This document shows positions 53,722-63,825 of a stretch of 64,000 nt of DNA, piece by piece. The first letter of the stretch is position 1. Every line of letters begins with the position of its first letter. The notes beneath the pieces are model-generated. The model did not search any database. It saw only the letters and a list, made by a program, of their open reading frames with translations, and had not been told where the DNA came from. Source of the DNA: Bacillus changyiensis (GTDB lineage Bacteria > Bacillota > Bacilli > Bacillales > Bacillaceae); assembly GCF_027706145.1 (NCBI RefSeq), contig NZ_JAQFWW010000006.1, positions 161,321 through 225,320 of the forward strand, in the 5' to 3' direction. Made by a program: the position numbers and the translations under genes.

Positions 53722-55067
53722 CAACAAGTACAGAAAAAAAAGCCATTCAACAGCAATTTCAAGATCGGATTGATGAAGAAGAACTACTTAATTGTATGCG
53801 TTGCGGCTTCTGTCTACCATCATGTCCTACATACATAGAATCAGACTTTCAAGAAAGCCACTCACCACGCGGACGGATCGCACTGATGAAAGCCGTCGTT
53901 GATGGTATGATCGAACCTGATGAAGATGTGGAACGTTCCCTTGAGCTATGCCTTGGCTGTCGTGCTTGTGAACCTGTATGTCCATCAGGTGTTAACTATG
54001 GGCATTTATTAGAGGAAACCCGTGATATTTTGAACCAAAACAAGAAGCACTCATTTCCCACAAAATTACTTCGACATCTTGTGTTTAAAGGGCTTTTCCC
54101 ACATCAACAACGAATTCGGGCGCTGACAGGGATGATCGGTATTTATCAGCGCTCAGGCCTACAAACCGTCGTACGAAAAACAGGCATTCTTCGCATTCTG
54201 CCTGAACATCTTGCCGAACTGGAAAGTGTTCTGCCCAGCGTCCCGAAAATGAAACAGGCAAAAAAACGACCCGAACTTCTTCCAGCGATCGGTAAGCGCA
54301 AAATACGTGTTGCATTTTTCACAGGTTGCTTAATGGACACATTATTTTTAAATACCAATCAGGCAACCATTAAATTGTTACAAATGGCAGGATGTGAGAT
54401 CATCATCCCCAAACAGCAAGCATGCTGTGGAGCCTTGCACAGCCATAGCGGAGAGAAAGCACAAGCCATTCTTCTGGCAAAGCGGAATATTCAAGCATTT
54501 GAAGATTTACATGTTGACTATATCATCACAAATGCAGGAGGATGTGGAGCGTTTTTAAGTGAGTATGACCAGCTCTTGAAAACAGACGCTGAATGGCAAC
54601 AGCGTGCAAAGTCGTTTGTTCATAAACTAAGAGATTTTTCCTCCATCCTTCTTGAATTGAATTTTCAGCAACAAAAACTTCAACTCTCAAACCAGGTCGT
54701 AACATATCAAGATTCATGCCATTTACGAAATGTGATGAAAACATTTGCTGAACCCCGCCGCCTGCTCCACAGTATTGAAGGAATTGAGTATCGAGAAATG
54801 AAAAACGCACACAGTTGCTGCGGCTCGGCCGGGATTTATAACATTGTCGAATCACGAATGTCAATGAAAATCCTTGACTCTAAAATGGAAACCGTCAAAT
54901 CAACTCAGTCGACAACAATCGTCACCGCTAATCCTGGTTGCCTTTTGCAAATGCAACTTGGGATCAAACGTGCAGGCCTTTCAAAACAAATGAGAGCTGT
55001 TCATTTGGCAGATTTGTTGTTGGAAGCTTGTCATCCCAGTACTGTCAGCAGTTCTAACTATATGTAA
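53718..55067 (+). CDS. glcF: Glycolate oxidase iron-sulfur subunit GlcF
   Basis: 449 residues (B. subtilis GlcF 444). Two N-terminal 4Fe-4S motifs (CMRCGFCLPSCP and CLGCRACEPVCP) and two C-terminal CCG domains (QQACCGALHSHSG and HSCCGSAGIY). Passes electrons from GlcD to the respiratory chain. Translationally coupled to glcD. No glcE gene is present, as usual in Bacillus. Confidence 0.94.
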   Translation: MTTSTEKKAIQQQFQDRIDEEELLNCMRCGFCLPSCPTYIESDFQESHSPRGRIALMKAVVDGMIEPDEDVERSLELCLGCRACEPVCPSGVNYGHLLEETRDILNQNKKHSFPTKLLRHLVFKGLFPHQQRIRALTGMIGIYQRSGLQTVVRKTGILRILPEHLAELESVLPSVPKMKQAKKRPELLPAIGKRKIRVAFFTGCLMDTLFLNTNQATIKLLQMAGCEIIIPKQQACCGALHSHSGEKAQAILLAKRNIQAFEDLHVDYIITNAGGCGAFLSEYDQLLKTDAEWQQRAKSFVHKLRDFSSILLELNFQQQKLQLSNQVVTYQDSCHLRNVMKTFAEPRRLLHSIEGIEYREMKNAHSCCGSAGIYNIVESRMSMKILDSKMETVKSTQSTTIVTANPGCLLQMQLGIKRAGLSKQMRAVHLADLLLEACHPSTVSSSNYM

Positions 55068-55395
55068 AAAAGAGCCACAACCAGTTATTCAAAATTTATC
55101 GTTCTGATGATTCACGGAGTGTTGAAACGAATGTCACCAACCTTTTTGGAAAGATTCAGGCCCCCTTTGGGTCAACATACTTTCTTAGTTAGAAGGAGCA
55201 AAAGATCTATCGGAAGGAAAAGTTTTAGCGAGACTCTTAAGATTTAAGAACTCTTGAGGTGTATGATGTTGCTGATGCTGATAAAGCAAGTGCATGTGGT
55301 ATTGACTACTCAATGGATCAACCTTGAATTTAACATTAAGAGTAACAGATAAACTTTCTACTAGACTGGTTAAAATTGATAGATGGGATTAAAAC
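55068..55395. other. Gap after glcF with possible decayed coding
   Basis: Two short frames look protein-like: EGAKDLSEGKVLARLLRFKN (about 55190-55250) and VYDVADADKASACGIDYSMD (about 55255-55328), both soon closed by stops. No family recognised; they may be remnants of one gene. Confidence 0.25.
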
Positions 55396-55440
55396 AACCG
55401 GGTGGGGAAATATGTATCATGTTTTTCCACCCGGTTTTTG
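55396..55440 (+). terminator. Strong terminator
   Basis: AACCGGGTGG / CCACCCGGTT, 10-bp perfect stem plus GGAAA/TTTCC extension, followed by TTTTT. Ends whatever was encoded in the preceding degraded stretch, or glcF read-through. Confidence 0.8.
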
Positions 55441-55644
55441 ACTAATTCATCGACAGTCTTAGGAATTTTTCGTATATTTCTCGGGAAATAACTCAGTTTA
55501 TGTCTTAGTAGAAGAGCATCTCCCCTTTTTTTCCTCTTATAACCTTTATCATATTTCATTGTTTTTTAAGACATTGTTTAGATTTCTGTTATGTTCACCC
55601 TGTATGATATCAATATCATTGATTTAAACAAGGAGAACCTAACG

Positions 55645-55737
55645 TTGAACAACAAAGTCGTTGAAGTAAAAGGAATATCAAAACGAATCAAAGGACGTAA
55701 GTTATTGCAGAATATTAACTTTGACCTTTTGCCAGAT
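55645..55737 (+). pseudogene. 5' fragment of an ABC transporter ATPase gene
   Basis: From a TTG eight bases after AAGGAGA the frame reads LNNKVVEVKGISKRIKGRKL then LQNINFDLLP, the usual start of BcrA-type ABC ATPases (VEVKxISKxxKxxxxLxNINFDLxPG). Homology ends at about 55735, just before the Walker A region, where the amidase gene's 3' end begins on the opposite strand. A palindrome ATGATA-TCAA-TATCAT (55605-55620) in its promoter region looks like the operator that once controlled it. Confidence 0.65.
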
Positions 55738-57237
55738 TCACATCTCAGCAAACATCGGATTCCCTTTCATACCTACCCACAACTCCGACTGTTCCAATAC
55801 ATATGCAATTCGTAACAGCCAATGCTCCTTGCCTTTTGGTGCTGTAAACTGGACACCAACTGGTAACCCGCTTTCCGTGATATGGAGTGGAACACTCATT
55901 GCCGGCTGACCGGTTAAGTTGGCAAGCTGTGTGAATGGTGTATAGGTGAGACTTTTCAAAAACATCTCATAAATGAGTGACTGCTGTTTATCTTTTTCTA
56001 TCCCACTGACGTTCATCAGCGTTTCGACTTCTTTTTGCGTCTGGGTTAGCTCACCAACCTGAGGAGCCGGGTAAGCTGTCGCAGGTGTCACATACAAATC
56101 AAATGTTTCATGAAAGTCTGCCATTTGTGCAGCTGCTGTATCCCAAGAAGCAAGACTTGTAGTAAATTCGGCAGCCGTTACTTTTTTACCGGCTTCATTC
56201 AACACCCATGTGACGATCTCAACGTCCTGAACTGTGATCGGTCTCCCCAGTGCTTTCTCCATTCCTGAGATCATTGCACAAATTTCACCACTATTCATCA
56301 AATAATAGTTTTCAATTAAACGAAGACCGTCAACACCATTGGTTCGTTCCTCAATATGGTGTCCTTGTTCACTAAGCCACTTCACAGTTTTATGAACAGC
56401 AGCTTTCGCCTCATCACTGACAGGTGTACCAACAGGGGACATTGTTGAAAAAGCAATGTTTAAATGGCGCTGTGGCCCTTTTTTCATATCTTCTACATAT
56501 TTTTCTGGGAATAATGGTGTTTGAAAAGCCGCTTCTGATTGAATCGTTTGCAGAATATCGAGTAATGCAGCACTGTCTCTGACAGTTCGTGAAAGAACGA
56601 AATCAATCGCTGCTCCTTGCCACTGTCGACCGATTCCGGGGCCTACCGGTGTTCTCCCACGAGTTGGCTTCAAGCCGAAAAGCCCTGTAAAAGAAGCGGG
56701 AATTCTAATGGAACCCCCTCCATCACTCGCACCTGCAACTGGAACGATACCAGATGCGACAGCGGCTGCGGCCCCACCACTTGATCCACCTGGCGAATAG
56801 GCAGTATTCCAAGGATTTCGTGTAGCACCATACAACTCCGGCTCTGTAATATTTTTTAAGCCGTATTCAGGCGTATTGGTTTGACCCATTAACAAAAATC
56901 CGGCATGACGTAGTTTGGCAACAAAATTTGAATCTTGCTGTGCAATATGTGATTGAAGAAGTGTTGCCCCAGCTGTCAGTGGCTCCCCTTTTATCGCTTG
57001 AGAAATATCTTTTAAAAGAATAGGAACACCTGCAAATGGCTGCTCTGTCAAATCAAGCTGTCCGATTTCGTGTACCGCTTTCTCTCTTCTTGTCCGAATA
57101 ACCGCATTTAATTGTGGATTGACTTCTTCTAAACGGGCAAAAGCGGTATCCAATAACTGATACGCTGATACTTCACGATGCTTTATAAGCTCGGATAACG
57201 CCAACGCATCATTCGTCATATATTCAACTGTGTTCAT
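55738..57237 (-). CDS. Amidase-signature family amidase
   Basis: 499 residues. The Ser-cisSer-Lys triad is present: K76 in ILLKDIS, S152 in [11 protein letters not shown]176 in [16 protein letters not shown]-like C-terminal halves are absent from its context (no gatC/gatB nearby), so it is a general amidase rather than Glu-tRNA amidotransferase. ATG 57237 follows GGGAGGGTGA. Its stop codon abuts the truncated ABC gene, at a probable deletion junction, so its last residues could differ from the ancestral end. Substrate unknown. Confidence 0.88.
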   Translation of the reverse strand: MNTVEYMTNDALALSELIKHREVSAYQLLDTAFARLEEVNPQLNAVIRTRREKAVHEIGQLDLTEQPFAGVPILLKDISQAIKGEPLTAGATLLQSHIAQQDSNFVAKLRHAGFLLMGQTNTPEYGLKNITEPELYGATRNPWNTAYSPGGSSGGAAAAVASGIVPVAGASDGGGSIRIPASFTGLFGLKPTRGRTPVGPGIGRQWQGAAIDFVLSRTVRDSAALLDILQTIQSEAAFQTPLFPEKYVEDMKKGPQRHLNIAFSTMSPVGTPVSDEAKAAVHKTVKWLSEQGHHIEERTNGVDGLRLIENYYLMNSGEICAMISGMEKALGRPITVQDVEIVTWVLNEAGKKVTAAEFTTSLASWDTAAAQMADFHETFDLYVTPATAYPAPQVGELTQTQKEVETLMNVSGIEKDKQQSLIYEMFLKSLTYTPFTQLANLTGQPAMSVPLHITESGLPVGVQFTAPKGKEHWLLRIAYVLEQSELWVGMKGNPMFAEM

Positions 57238-57784
57238 TCATCACCCTCCCTAATCAGTTGCCTATCCCTTTCATTGTGCATGGTCACCTTCTGAATTTCA
57301 ATCACAGATCATTTTTGGTTACTCACCAAATCTAGTGATTTAGACCCCAGAAATTTTAAACTGACATTAAGGTTTAGAATGAAGTGAGTCTTTAGAATCA
57401 TATAATATTCATTCAATTCATCTAGATTAAGAAGTCTTTCACCCTTATTTAGATGCTTTTTTTGAGTTCAATTCAGCATTTTTGAATAATAAAACAAGGA
57501 TATTTCTTCTAAGAAAATGGATATATATTAATCCTAAAGTTTCGGTCTTTTTATACTATATTAACTATATTACCTTGTCTAAACTTGCAACTTATTGTCC
57601 TAAATTAGTGATTATATCCTATTTCATAATAATCAGTTAATCTTTAAAATAGTGTTGTTGTTTCTTTTTGCTTAAGATACAGCAATTAAAAAAGGACCAT
57701 TGGACCTTTTTTAAGATGTTTTTTGTCTCAGTACTTATTTTCATTTACATAACAATGAAAAAATATATTCAAAAGGAGAATGAC
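57238..57784. other. AT-rich intergenic region upstream of the lipoprotein genes
   Basis: No gene seen. A short hairpin AAAAAAGG-(N9)-CCTTTTTT at about 57688-57713 lies in the leader of the first lipoprotein gene, 70 bases before its start. Promoters for both flanking genes must lie here but no core is convincing. Confidence 0.45.
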
Positions 57785-58858
57785 ATGAGAAGCAAAAAAT
57801 TACTTTTGATCATGCTTTTGATGTTCACAGCTATTTTTGCAACTGCATGCGGTGGAAGTAAAGATAGCGGGAGCAGTAAAAGTGCAAACAAGGAGCCAGA
57901 AAAAAGTGCAGGAAATGCTGAAGTAAAGGTTCTTAACTCAGAATATACTCTTCCTAGTGATACATCAACAAAGTTAGGTGAAAATGAACTCGTATTAAAA
58001 GTCAAAGTATCTGTAAAGAATACAGGTAATGAACCACTTTACGTTGACGACAGTCAATTTGCTCTTTATCAAGATAATTCGAAAGTGACAGACGTGTCTA
58101 TGTATGATACGAAAGATGAGGAATTGCAAAGTGCTGATTTAAATAAAGGCAAATTAGTTGAAGGTTTCCTTTATTATCAGGTTGACAAAGAAAAGAAATA
58201 CCAACTCGAATATACGCCAGACTCACATGGCTCAAAAAAAGTTGATCCGATTACGTTTGAAATAGACGGTAATCAAATTACCGATACTGCCAAAAACTTA
58301 CAAGATCCAGCGAAAGCCTTACTTGCTTATACAGATGTCACACTTTACGGTAAAAATAATGAAGATTTCGAAAAACTGACAGGCGAAAATAAACGTGAGG
58401 TTGTAAGTGATTTTCTTAAAGGTTTTCAAAAAAACCTCCTCCGTTCTTTGGATATGCTTTATGTAGATGTAGACAAAGTGGATAAAAAGAAACTAAACAC
58501 ATTAACTAACACAATACTACACGTTTATCAAGAAAAAACAAAAGTAACAGCAGTTACAAAGACAATGACAGATGATGAAGCAACAGTTGAAGCTACTATA
58601 ACACCAATTGATAATGACCAAGCACTAAAGCAAGTGTCAAAAAGAGTGGAAGAATACCAAAAAAGCAAAGGTCTTAAATTTTATGACGTTGAACTTAAGA
58701 ATGCATCGATTGATATCATGAATGATGAAATAAAAAAATCTAAAACAGCTTCAAGTGACATAACAGTCGAAGTTAGATTTAAGAAAGATGATGATGGTAA
58801 GTGGCAACTTGACTTTGATGGATCTACAGAATACTTCAGTAGTTTCGTCAAAAATTAA
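57785..58858 (+). CDS. ycdA: YcdA-like lipoprotein (DUF4352/DUF5105-like)
   Basis: 357 residues. Lipoprotein signal MRSKKLLLIMLLMFTAIFAT followed by AC (lipobox ATAC, Cys about 22), a Ser/Lys linker, a DUF4352-like immunoglobulin-type domain (about 45-150, VSVKNTGNEPLYVDDSQFAL) and a C-terminal DUF5105-like helical/beta domain. Anchored on the outer face of the membrane. AAAAGGAG precedes ATG 57785; the frame open 39 codons upstream lacks a site. First of two tandem paralogues. Confidence 0.8.
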   Translation: MRSKKLLLIMLLMFTAIFATACGGSKDSGSSKSANKEPEKSAGNAEVKVLNSEYTLPSDTSTKLGENELVLKVKVSVKNTGNEPLYVDDSQFALYQDNSKVTDVSMYDTKDEELQSADLNKGKLVEGFLYYQVDKEKKYQLEYTPDSHGSKKVDPITFEIDGNQITDTAKNLQDPAKALLAYTDVTLYGKNNEDFEKLTGENKREVVSDFLKGFQKNLLRSLDMLYVDVDKVDKKKLNTLTNTILHVYQEKTKVTAVTKTMTDDEATVEATITPIDNDQALKQVSKRVEEYQKSKGLKFYDVELKNASIDIMNDEIKKSKTASSDITVEVRFKKDDDGKWQLDFDGSTEYFSSFVKN

Positions 58859-58868
58859 GTAATGAAAA

Positions 58869-58892
58869 GAGCACCCTTATGGGTGTTTTTTT
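58869..58892 (+). terminator. Small terminator/attenuator between the lipoprotein genes
   Basis: GCACCC, loop TTAT, GGGTGT followed by seven T. It overlaps the upstream leader of the second lipoprotein gene, so it may only reduce read-through. Confidence 0.6.
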
Positions 58893-58914
58893 CATCATTA
58901 AAAAGGAGAACGAT

Positions 58915-60027
58915 ATGAATCATAAGAAGTTTTTTTTAATCATACTATTATGCATGACAGCTATGTTTTCCACCGCTTGTAGTGAAAACAAACAAAGTAG
59001 TGAAAACAGTAAAAACAGCGCGGCCACGAATCAAGTGAAAGAAAAAGCAGAACCAAAAAAGCCATCGTATAAGGCCAAATTTAAAATACTCCACTCAGAA
59101 TATATTTTTCCTTATAGTCCAGATACAAAATTAAGTAAAGATGAACTCATTCTAAAACTAAGTTTATTTGTGGAGAATAATGGTGAAGAACAGTTAAGAT
59201 TAGATAAAAGTGCATTCAACCTTTACGAAGGTGATGTAAAAACTACTAATAATATTGATATCACAGCTGCTGATAGTAACGAAGTCAGCAAAGAGTTGGG
59301 ATATACATCTTTAAATCCTGGAAAGTCAATTGAAGGTACGATTTATTTCCTCGTTGATAAAGGACAAAAATATAAATTTGCATTCACTCCTGATGGAGAT
59401 CAAGAATATGCTCCGATAGAAACTGAAATAGACGGTAAAAAACTGTTAGATTCGGCAAAAAAACTTGATGATCCCGCAAAAGCGTTACTTGCCTACACCG
59501 ACATTACAATATTCGGAAAAGATAATGACAATTTCGAAAAATTAACAGGAGAACATAAACGTGAAGTGATCTCCGAATATCGTGAAAGCTTTGCTAAAAC
59601 CCTATTTAATGATTTGGACATAACCACAGAAGTCGATGATGATAAGAAACTGAATCATTTAATTGACACTGTGCAACATGTTTATCAAGAAAAAACAAAG
59701 GTAAAAGCGGTCACGAAAGCCATTAGGCGTGGTGAAGCTATTGTTGAAGCTAACATTACACCAATCGATTATGAAAAAGTGAAAAAACAAGTAAAGAATA
59801 GACATGAAGATTATAAAAAAAGTAAGGGGGATGATTTTTACGACGATGATCTTCTTGTAAATCCAGCCATAAAATTCATGACTGAAGAAATTAAAAAAGC
59901 ACAACAAGCTTCAACCGAAAAAACAGTTCAGGTAACCATGTATAACGACGATAACAATAAATGGCAACTTGATTTTGAAGACGATGGACTATTGGACCTT
60001 GAATATTTTAGTAGTTTCCATAAATAA
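58915..60027 (+). CDS. Second YcdA-like lipoprotein (tandem paralogue)
   Basis: 370 residues with the same build as the preceding gene: lipoprotein signal (KKFFLIILLCMTAMFSTAC, Cys about 22), DUF4352-like domain and C-terminal domain ending in KWQLDFEDDG...LEYFSSF. Shared stretches such as DPAKALLAYTD, ENKREV/EHKREV and HVYQEKTKV show a tandem duplication followed by divergence. AAAAGGAG precedes ATG 58915. Function unknown. Confidence 0.8.
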   Translation: MNHKKFFLIILLCMTAMFSTACSENKQSSENSKNSAATNQVKEKAEPKKPSYKAKFKILHSEYIFPYSPDTKLSKDELILKLSLFVENNGEEQLRLDKSAFNLYEGDVKTTNNIDITAADSNEVSKELGYTSLNPGKSIEGTIYFLVDKGQKYKFAFTPDGDQEYAPIETEIDGKKLLDSAKKLDDPAKALLAYTDITIFGKDNDNFEKLTGEHKREVISEYRESFAKTLFNDLDITTEVDDDKKLNHLIDTVQHVYQEKTKVKAVTKAIRRGEAIVEANITPIDYEKVKKQVKNRHEDYKKSKGDDFYDDDLLVNPAIKFMTEEIKKAQQASTEKTVQVTMYNDDNNKWQLDFEDDGLLDLEYFSSFHK

Positions 60028-60033
60028 ACTTAC

Positions 60034-60061
60034 AAAAAAGCACCTCACAAGGTGCTTTTTT
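60034..60061. terminator. Bidirectional terminator
   Basis: AAAAAAGCACC, loop TCACAA, GGTGCTTTTTT: perfect 11-bp stem with A and T runs on both sides. It overlaps the stop codon of the convergent methyltransferase gene. Confidence 0.85.
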
Positions 60062-62120
60062 CAATCACTATAAAACAAGTACTATCAGGCAATGAAACAT
60101 TTTTTCCATTGTGATCAGTAATCTCAACCTTTGGAGAAAGATATTCTTCATAACCTTCTTGTAAATAATGTTCAAATACAAGAATGTTGGCACGTTCACC
60201 TAGTACTTTTTCAATAGAAGCCCGAAATTCTGACGGGGTAAAAAAACCAAATTGCTCCTGTACTTCATGCGGGTACGCTTCTTCTCCCCATGTATAAGTA
60301 TAAAGAAACTCCATTGCATCATTGATGTAAAGTGTTACCGCATCCTTTTCTATACCCAATACTTGGATTTTCCGTCCTTTAAAATCGTGGAGATACCTTT
60401 TGAAGAAATTCATTCCACTTGAGTCTTTAAAGTGAATTCGCCGTGTCTCTTGCTTATTTTCTGTCATGATTCCATCTCTGATAATGATTCTGCCATTTGG
60501 TTTCAGTACATCAAAAGCACTTTTTAATGCTTTCGCAATGACACGATCGTTAAATTTTCTGCCCTCATAAGGAATATAAGAAAACATTTCATGTAGAATG
60601 GATGAAAACACAATCGTGTCGACACTTTCTTTTTCAATATACTCAGGTAAGTCCAAAGCATCAGCTTGTTTAACTTCCCAGCGCTTTCGTTCACGAACCT
60701 TTCTTTTTTGCAACCCCTCAATCACATTGACTGACAAATCAATCCCAATGACTTTTGCCTTCGGATGACGTTCTGTCAATAAATCTAGCATGACGCCTCC
60801 TCCAGCACCGATATCTAGCATTTTTTCTCCGACTGCATAATCTGCAATCTTTTTTTTATAATCTTCAGCACTGTTCATATCAGATAAATAAGCCTGTTCA
60901 TTTTGAAGGCGATCAAATGAATCTTTGCGAAAATCAAAAAAATCATACAGGAGAACAATCGCCCGTTCATATAATGGAGATTTTTCCGCTTCCTGACAGA
61001 ACTCTATCAACTTTAACCCAGCCTTTGAAAAAGTAAAAGTAACACCGATAATTTCTAAAGCATGATCAAATGGTTGAATAGACAATGAAACATGTTCATT
61101 AACAGGCACATTTCCTTGAAGTAAGTCAGAAATGGACATCTCCTTTAAACACGCTTCAATAATTCGTTTTTTATAAATATTCGTATGCCGAACACCCTGA
61201 TAATCACGGTAAATGTCTCTCATCAACGGTTCAAAACTAATTTGCCTAACTGATGAATGATTGACAAAATGACGAATGAGCAAGAAGATTTTAACAAATT
61301 CCTCAAAACTAAAAGACGACAGTGCGGATTCAACATACCATAAATCTACCTGCTTAAAAAAATCGTGCAGTACCTCTTCTGCTGCATGCTCTTTCAGATA
61401 TTGTTGATAAAAATTGATGTCTTCTCCCATATAAAGTGCTTGTTTACGCAATCTTTTTAACCTTTCTGCAAATATCCATTCCTGATTGCGTTCTTTCTTC
61501 ACAATTTGGGCAATCACCCGGTTAACATCTTCCTCAATCGATTGCCAAAGCTCTAAAGAAACAGCGGCAATGATACATTTGTTTAGCCAATAGAGGACTC
61601 GTTCCATATTGAGATTGCTTCGTTTTGAACGCTCAAGCCAATCAATCAGTGGAGAAAATTGCTGATATTGCGTTTCCCCTCTGATATATTGTCCTACAAG
61701 GCCGTGTGTCAAAATTAAGATATAGACAAGTTCCTCAACACTTGTTCGGTCAGATTTAATTTTAGCATTATAAATTTGCGCGGAACCGATATTATGAATA
61801 GCAAGTTGAAACCCTTTCTTATGCCACTCTGTTCGCTGATGTGGCTGACCACATTTGGCTACTTCACTCCAGACAAGGACTTCTTCAATGATTTTTTGTT
61901 CATGATCAGGAATATCAGCTTTCTCTAAAATATGAAGTGTTTTTTCAACATAAAGGAGAACGGGGTGACTCGGCATCTTCTTCAATGAAGGAACCCGTTC
62001 CAAATTAACGTTTTGCTTTTTCGTTAAGTAAAGGTATTTTAACCATTCAGTTTGCCGTAAGACAGAACGATCACCATTTTCCAATTTCTCAATGATATTT
62101 AATGATTGTAAACGCCTCAT
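60045..62120 (-). CDS. Class I SAM-dependent methyltransferase with large unknown N-terminal region
   Basis: 691 residues. The C-terminal part (about 430-600) is a Rossmann methyltransferase: motif I MLDIGAGGGVMLDL, motif II KVIGIDLS, motif post-II QADALDLP and the HEMFSY...LKPNGRIIIRDG region. The first 430 residues are helical, with no recognised motif, and resemble helical-repeat folds. This is an unusual length for the superfamily. Substrate unknown. It lies 66 bases downstream of the SEC-C gene on the same strand, with an imperfect stem-loop between. Confidence 0.75.
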   Translation of the reverse strand: MRRLQSLNIIEKLENGDRSVLRQTEWLKYLYLTKKQNVNLERVPSLKKMPSHPVLLYVEKTLHILEKADIPDHEQKIIEEVLVWSEVAKCGQPHQRTEWHKKGFQLAIHNIGSAQIYNAKIKSDRTSVEELVYILILTHGLVGQYIRGETQYQQFSPLIDWLERSKRSNLNMERVLYWLNKCIIAAVSLELWQSIEEDVNRVIAQIVKKERNQEWIFAERLKRLRKQALYMGEDINFYQQYLKEHAAEEVLHDFFKQVDLWYVESALSSFSFEEFVKIFLLIRHFVNHSSVRQISFEPLMRDIYRDYQGVRHTNIYKKRIIEACLKEMSISDLLQGNVPVNEHVSLSIQPFDHALEIIGVTFTFSKAGLKLIEFCQEAEKSPLYERAIVLLYDFFDFRKDSFDRLQNEQAYLSDMNSAEDYKKKIADYAVGEKMLDIGAGGGVMLDLLTERHPKAKVIGIDLSVNVIEGLQKRKVRERKRWEVKQADALDLPEYIEKESVDTIVFSSILHEMFSYIPYEGRKFNDRVIAKALKSAFDVLKPNGRIIIRDGIMTENKQETRRIHFKDSSGMNFFKRYLHDFKGRKIQVLGIEKDAVTLYINDAMEFLYTYTWGEEAYPHEVQEQFGFFTPSEFRASIEKVLGERANILVFEHYLQEGYEEYLSPKVEITDHNGKNVSLPDSTCFIVIEKSTL

Positions 62121-62138
62121 AACGTTTTCCCTCTTTTT

Positions 62139-62173
62139 AAGTCCGCCTGCGCGACTCTTAAAGTCGGCAGGCG
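62139..62173. other. Stem-loop between the SEC-C gene and the methyltransferase gene
   Basis: CGCCTGC-G-CGACT, loop CTTAA, AGTCG-GCAGGCG: 12 bp with one bulged base. GC-rich against an AT-rich background. A T run follows on the plus strand at a few bases' distance, none on the minus strand, so on the operon strand it is a candidate attenuator or RNA structure. Confidence 0.5.
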
Positions 62174-62186
62174 ATGATATATTTTT

Positions 62187-63206
62187 TTAGCAAGGTAGTT
62201 GATCAAGTTCTTCTTTTAAGACAGCTTCAATATCTTTAAAACGATTTGATACAGTTGAAGCACTAACTCCGTATTTTTTCGCAAGCTTAGCTTGTGATAC
62301 TGATTTTTCTGAGTTGGAAACCGAATTGATAAAATATTCTATAGCAGCAGCAAAAGCTTCGGTTTTTTTAATGATTGGCTTCTTTTTAGTGCAATACGAT
62401 TGCCAAAGACCGATCGCCCACGAAATCAATGCCTCTGAGTGGCCTTCAGTAAGTAATCCCTTTTCGATAACATGTGCCGTTTCTTTTTCCATCTCATTAG
62501 CCCATTCAATTTCTTGGGGAGATTCTTCATTAGTTTGACAGAGCTTCATTAAAAATTGCGGGAATTTTTCTTTCATGAACTGGTTTGTTTCTCCACTAAA
62601 CGGTTTTAAAGCCCCTTCTATCTTTTTGATCAGCTTCTTAGGGTAGATGGTAAACTGCAGGAAGAATTCTTTATGATCACTGACCTTGATCGGAAAACCA
62701 AGAACATAATCACCGATAAATGGTCCTTCTCGCTTCATACTCATTTTCATGATGACTGGCTCTTTAGATATAGCATCTTCAAAATGAATCTCATGATCTG
62801 CTATATCTATCACCCTTAATAAAGCTGGAACGAGATCTTTCCATGATTGAATAGCTTCTTTCGTTTGTGACCTAAGAATAGAGGAATCGTTTTCTTTTAA
62901 ATAATCTTGGAAAATCGTCAATCCTCCCTTTACTAACGGCTGTGAAAAGACCCCCCATACTCCTAAGTTAAAAATCGATATTTTTTGTGCTGATTCATCT
63001 AGATCTGCTAAAAAAGAATATTGATGAAGGAATTGATCAAGTGTCTCTTTATGTACTGTAAAAGCAAATTCCATGACATCTTTTTGTAGTTGCTTCAGCT
63101 CCCGTTCCACAACAATTTGTAGATTAGCATTTGTATGACCACAGCACTTTTTATATTTTAGTCCACTACCACAAGGGCATGGCATATTTCTCTTTACTTT
63201 TTTCAC
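62187..63206 (-). CDS. SEC-C metal-binding protein with C-terminal helix-turn-helix
   Basis: 339 residues. The N-terminus is a SEC-C zinc motif (MPCPCGSGLKYKKCC), the middle is unassigned and mostly helical, and the C-terminus has SQAKLAKKYGVSASTVSNRF, a clear helix-turn-helix. The combination suggests a nucleic-acid-binding regulator or RNA/ribosome-associated factor. It pairs with the methyltransferase gene downstream. The ATG follows GGAGG. Confidence 0.75.
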   Translation of the reverse strand: MKKVKRNMPCPCGSGLKYKKCCGHTNANLQIVVERELKQLQKDVMEFAFTVHKETLDQFLHQYSFLADLDESAQKISIFNLGVWGVFSQPLVKGGLTIFQDYLKENDSSILRSQTKEAIQSWKDLVPALLRVIDIADHEIHFEDAISKEPVIMKMSMKREGPFIGDYVLGFPIKVSDHKEFFLQFTIYPKKLIKKIEGALKPFSGETNQFMKEKFPQFLMKLCQTNEESPQEIEWANEMEKETAHVIEKGLLTEGHSEALISWAIGLWQSYCTKKKPIIKKTEAFAAAIEYFINSVSNSEKSVSQAKLAKKYGVSASTVSNRFKDIEAVLKEELDQLPC

Positions 63207-63371
63207 AATGAAACCTCCGTATACTAAACTATAACTTATTTATTTTATCAAAACTTTGAAACGGAGGGAAATCGGTAAATCATAAAATAGGTTAAATATC
63301 CTATTTTAAAAATGGTTATTTAGCTATAAAATGGATAATGTTATTTGAAAAATGGAAGGAAGAAATACACA

Positions 63372-63782
63372 ATGAAGTTTGCAGGTTTTTGGATTCGCGT
63401 CGGCGCTTTTCTTGTCGATGTTGTATTAATAGTTATTTTTGGTATTATTATTTTTGAGTATAGTCTCTTCAGTGCTACTGTTGAAGCTTACATTTTCTGG
63501 TTTTCTATCATTTTATACATCTTCCTTCTTCCCTTAACAAAGCTACAAGGTACGATAGGGAAAGTGGTTTTTGGGCTCCGCATCGTTTCTTCAAAAAATG
63601 GACAGCGAATTAAAATTTGGCAAGCTGTAGTTAGAGGCATCCTTTTACTGCTTCAGCTGGTAATTAGACTTCTTTTTCTCGTAGTTGCTTTTCACAAAGA
63701 AAAACAAGGATTGCATGACCTTGCAGCCAAAACATACGTTATCAAAGTAAACCACGGCAAAAAAGAAGTCATTGAGCTTTAA
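63372..63782 (+). CDS. RDD family membrane protein
   Basis: 136 residues. RDD domain: first helix with FWIRVGAFLVDVVLIVIFG (the family's R and D), a middle helix pair, and TIGKVVFGLRIV plus GLHDLAAKTYVI at the end. ATG 63372 is chosen after GGAAGGA; a TTG nine codons upstream is alternative. B. subtilis YckC is a comparable RDD protein. Function unknown, possibly transport or stress tolerance. Confidence 0.82.
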   Translation: MKFAGFWIRVGAFLVDVVLIVIFGIIIFEYSLFSATVEAYIFWFSIILYIFLLPLTKLQGTIGKVVFGLRIVSSKNGQRIKIWQAVVRGILLLLQLVIRLLFLVVAFHKEKQGLHDLAAKTYVIKVNHGKKEVIEL

Positions 63783-63825
63783 TTTTATTTTGATGATGTT
63801 GGGTTTTGGAGAGCAGCTTAACCAA

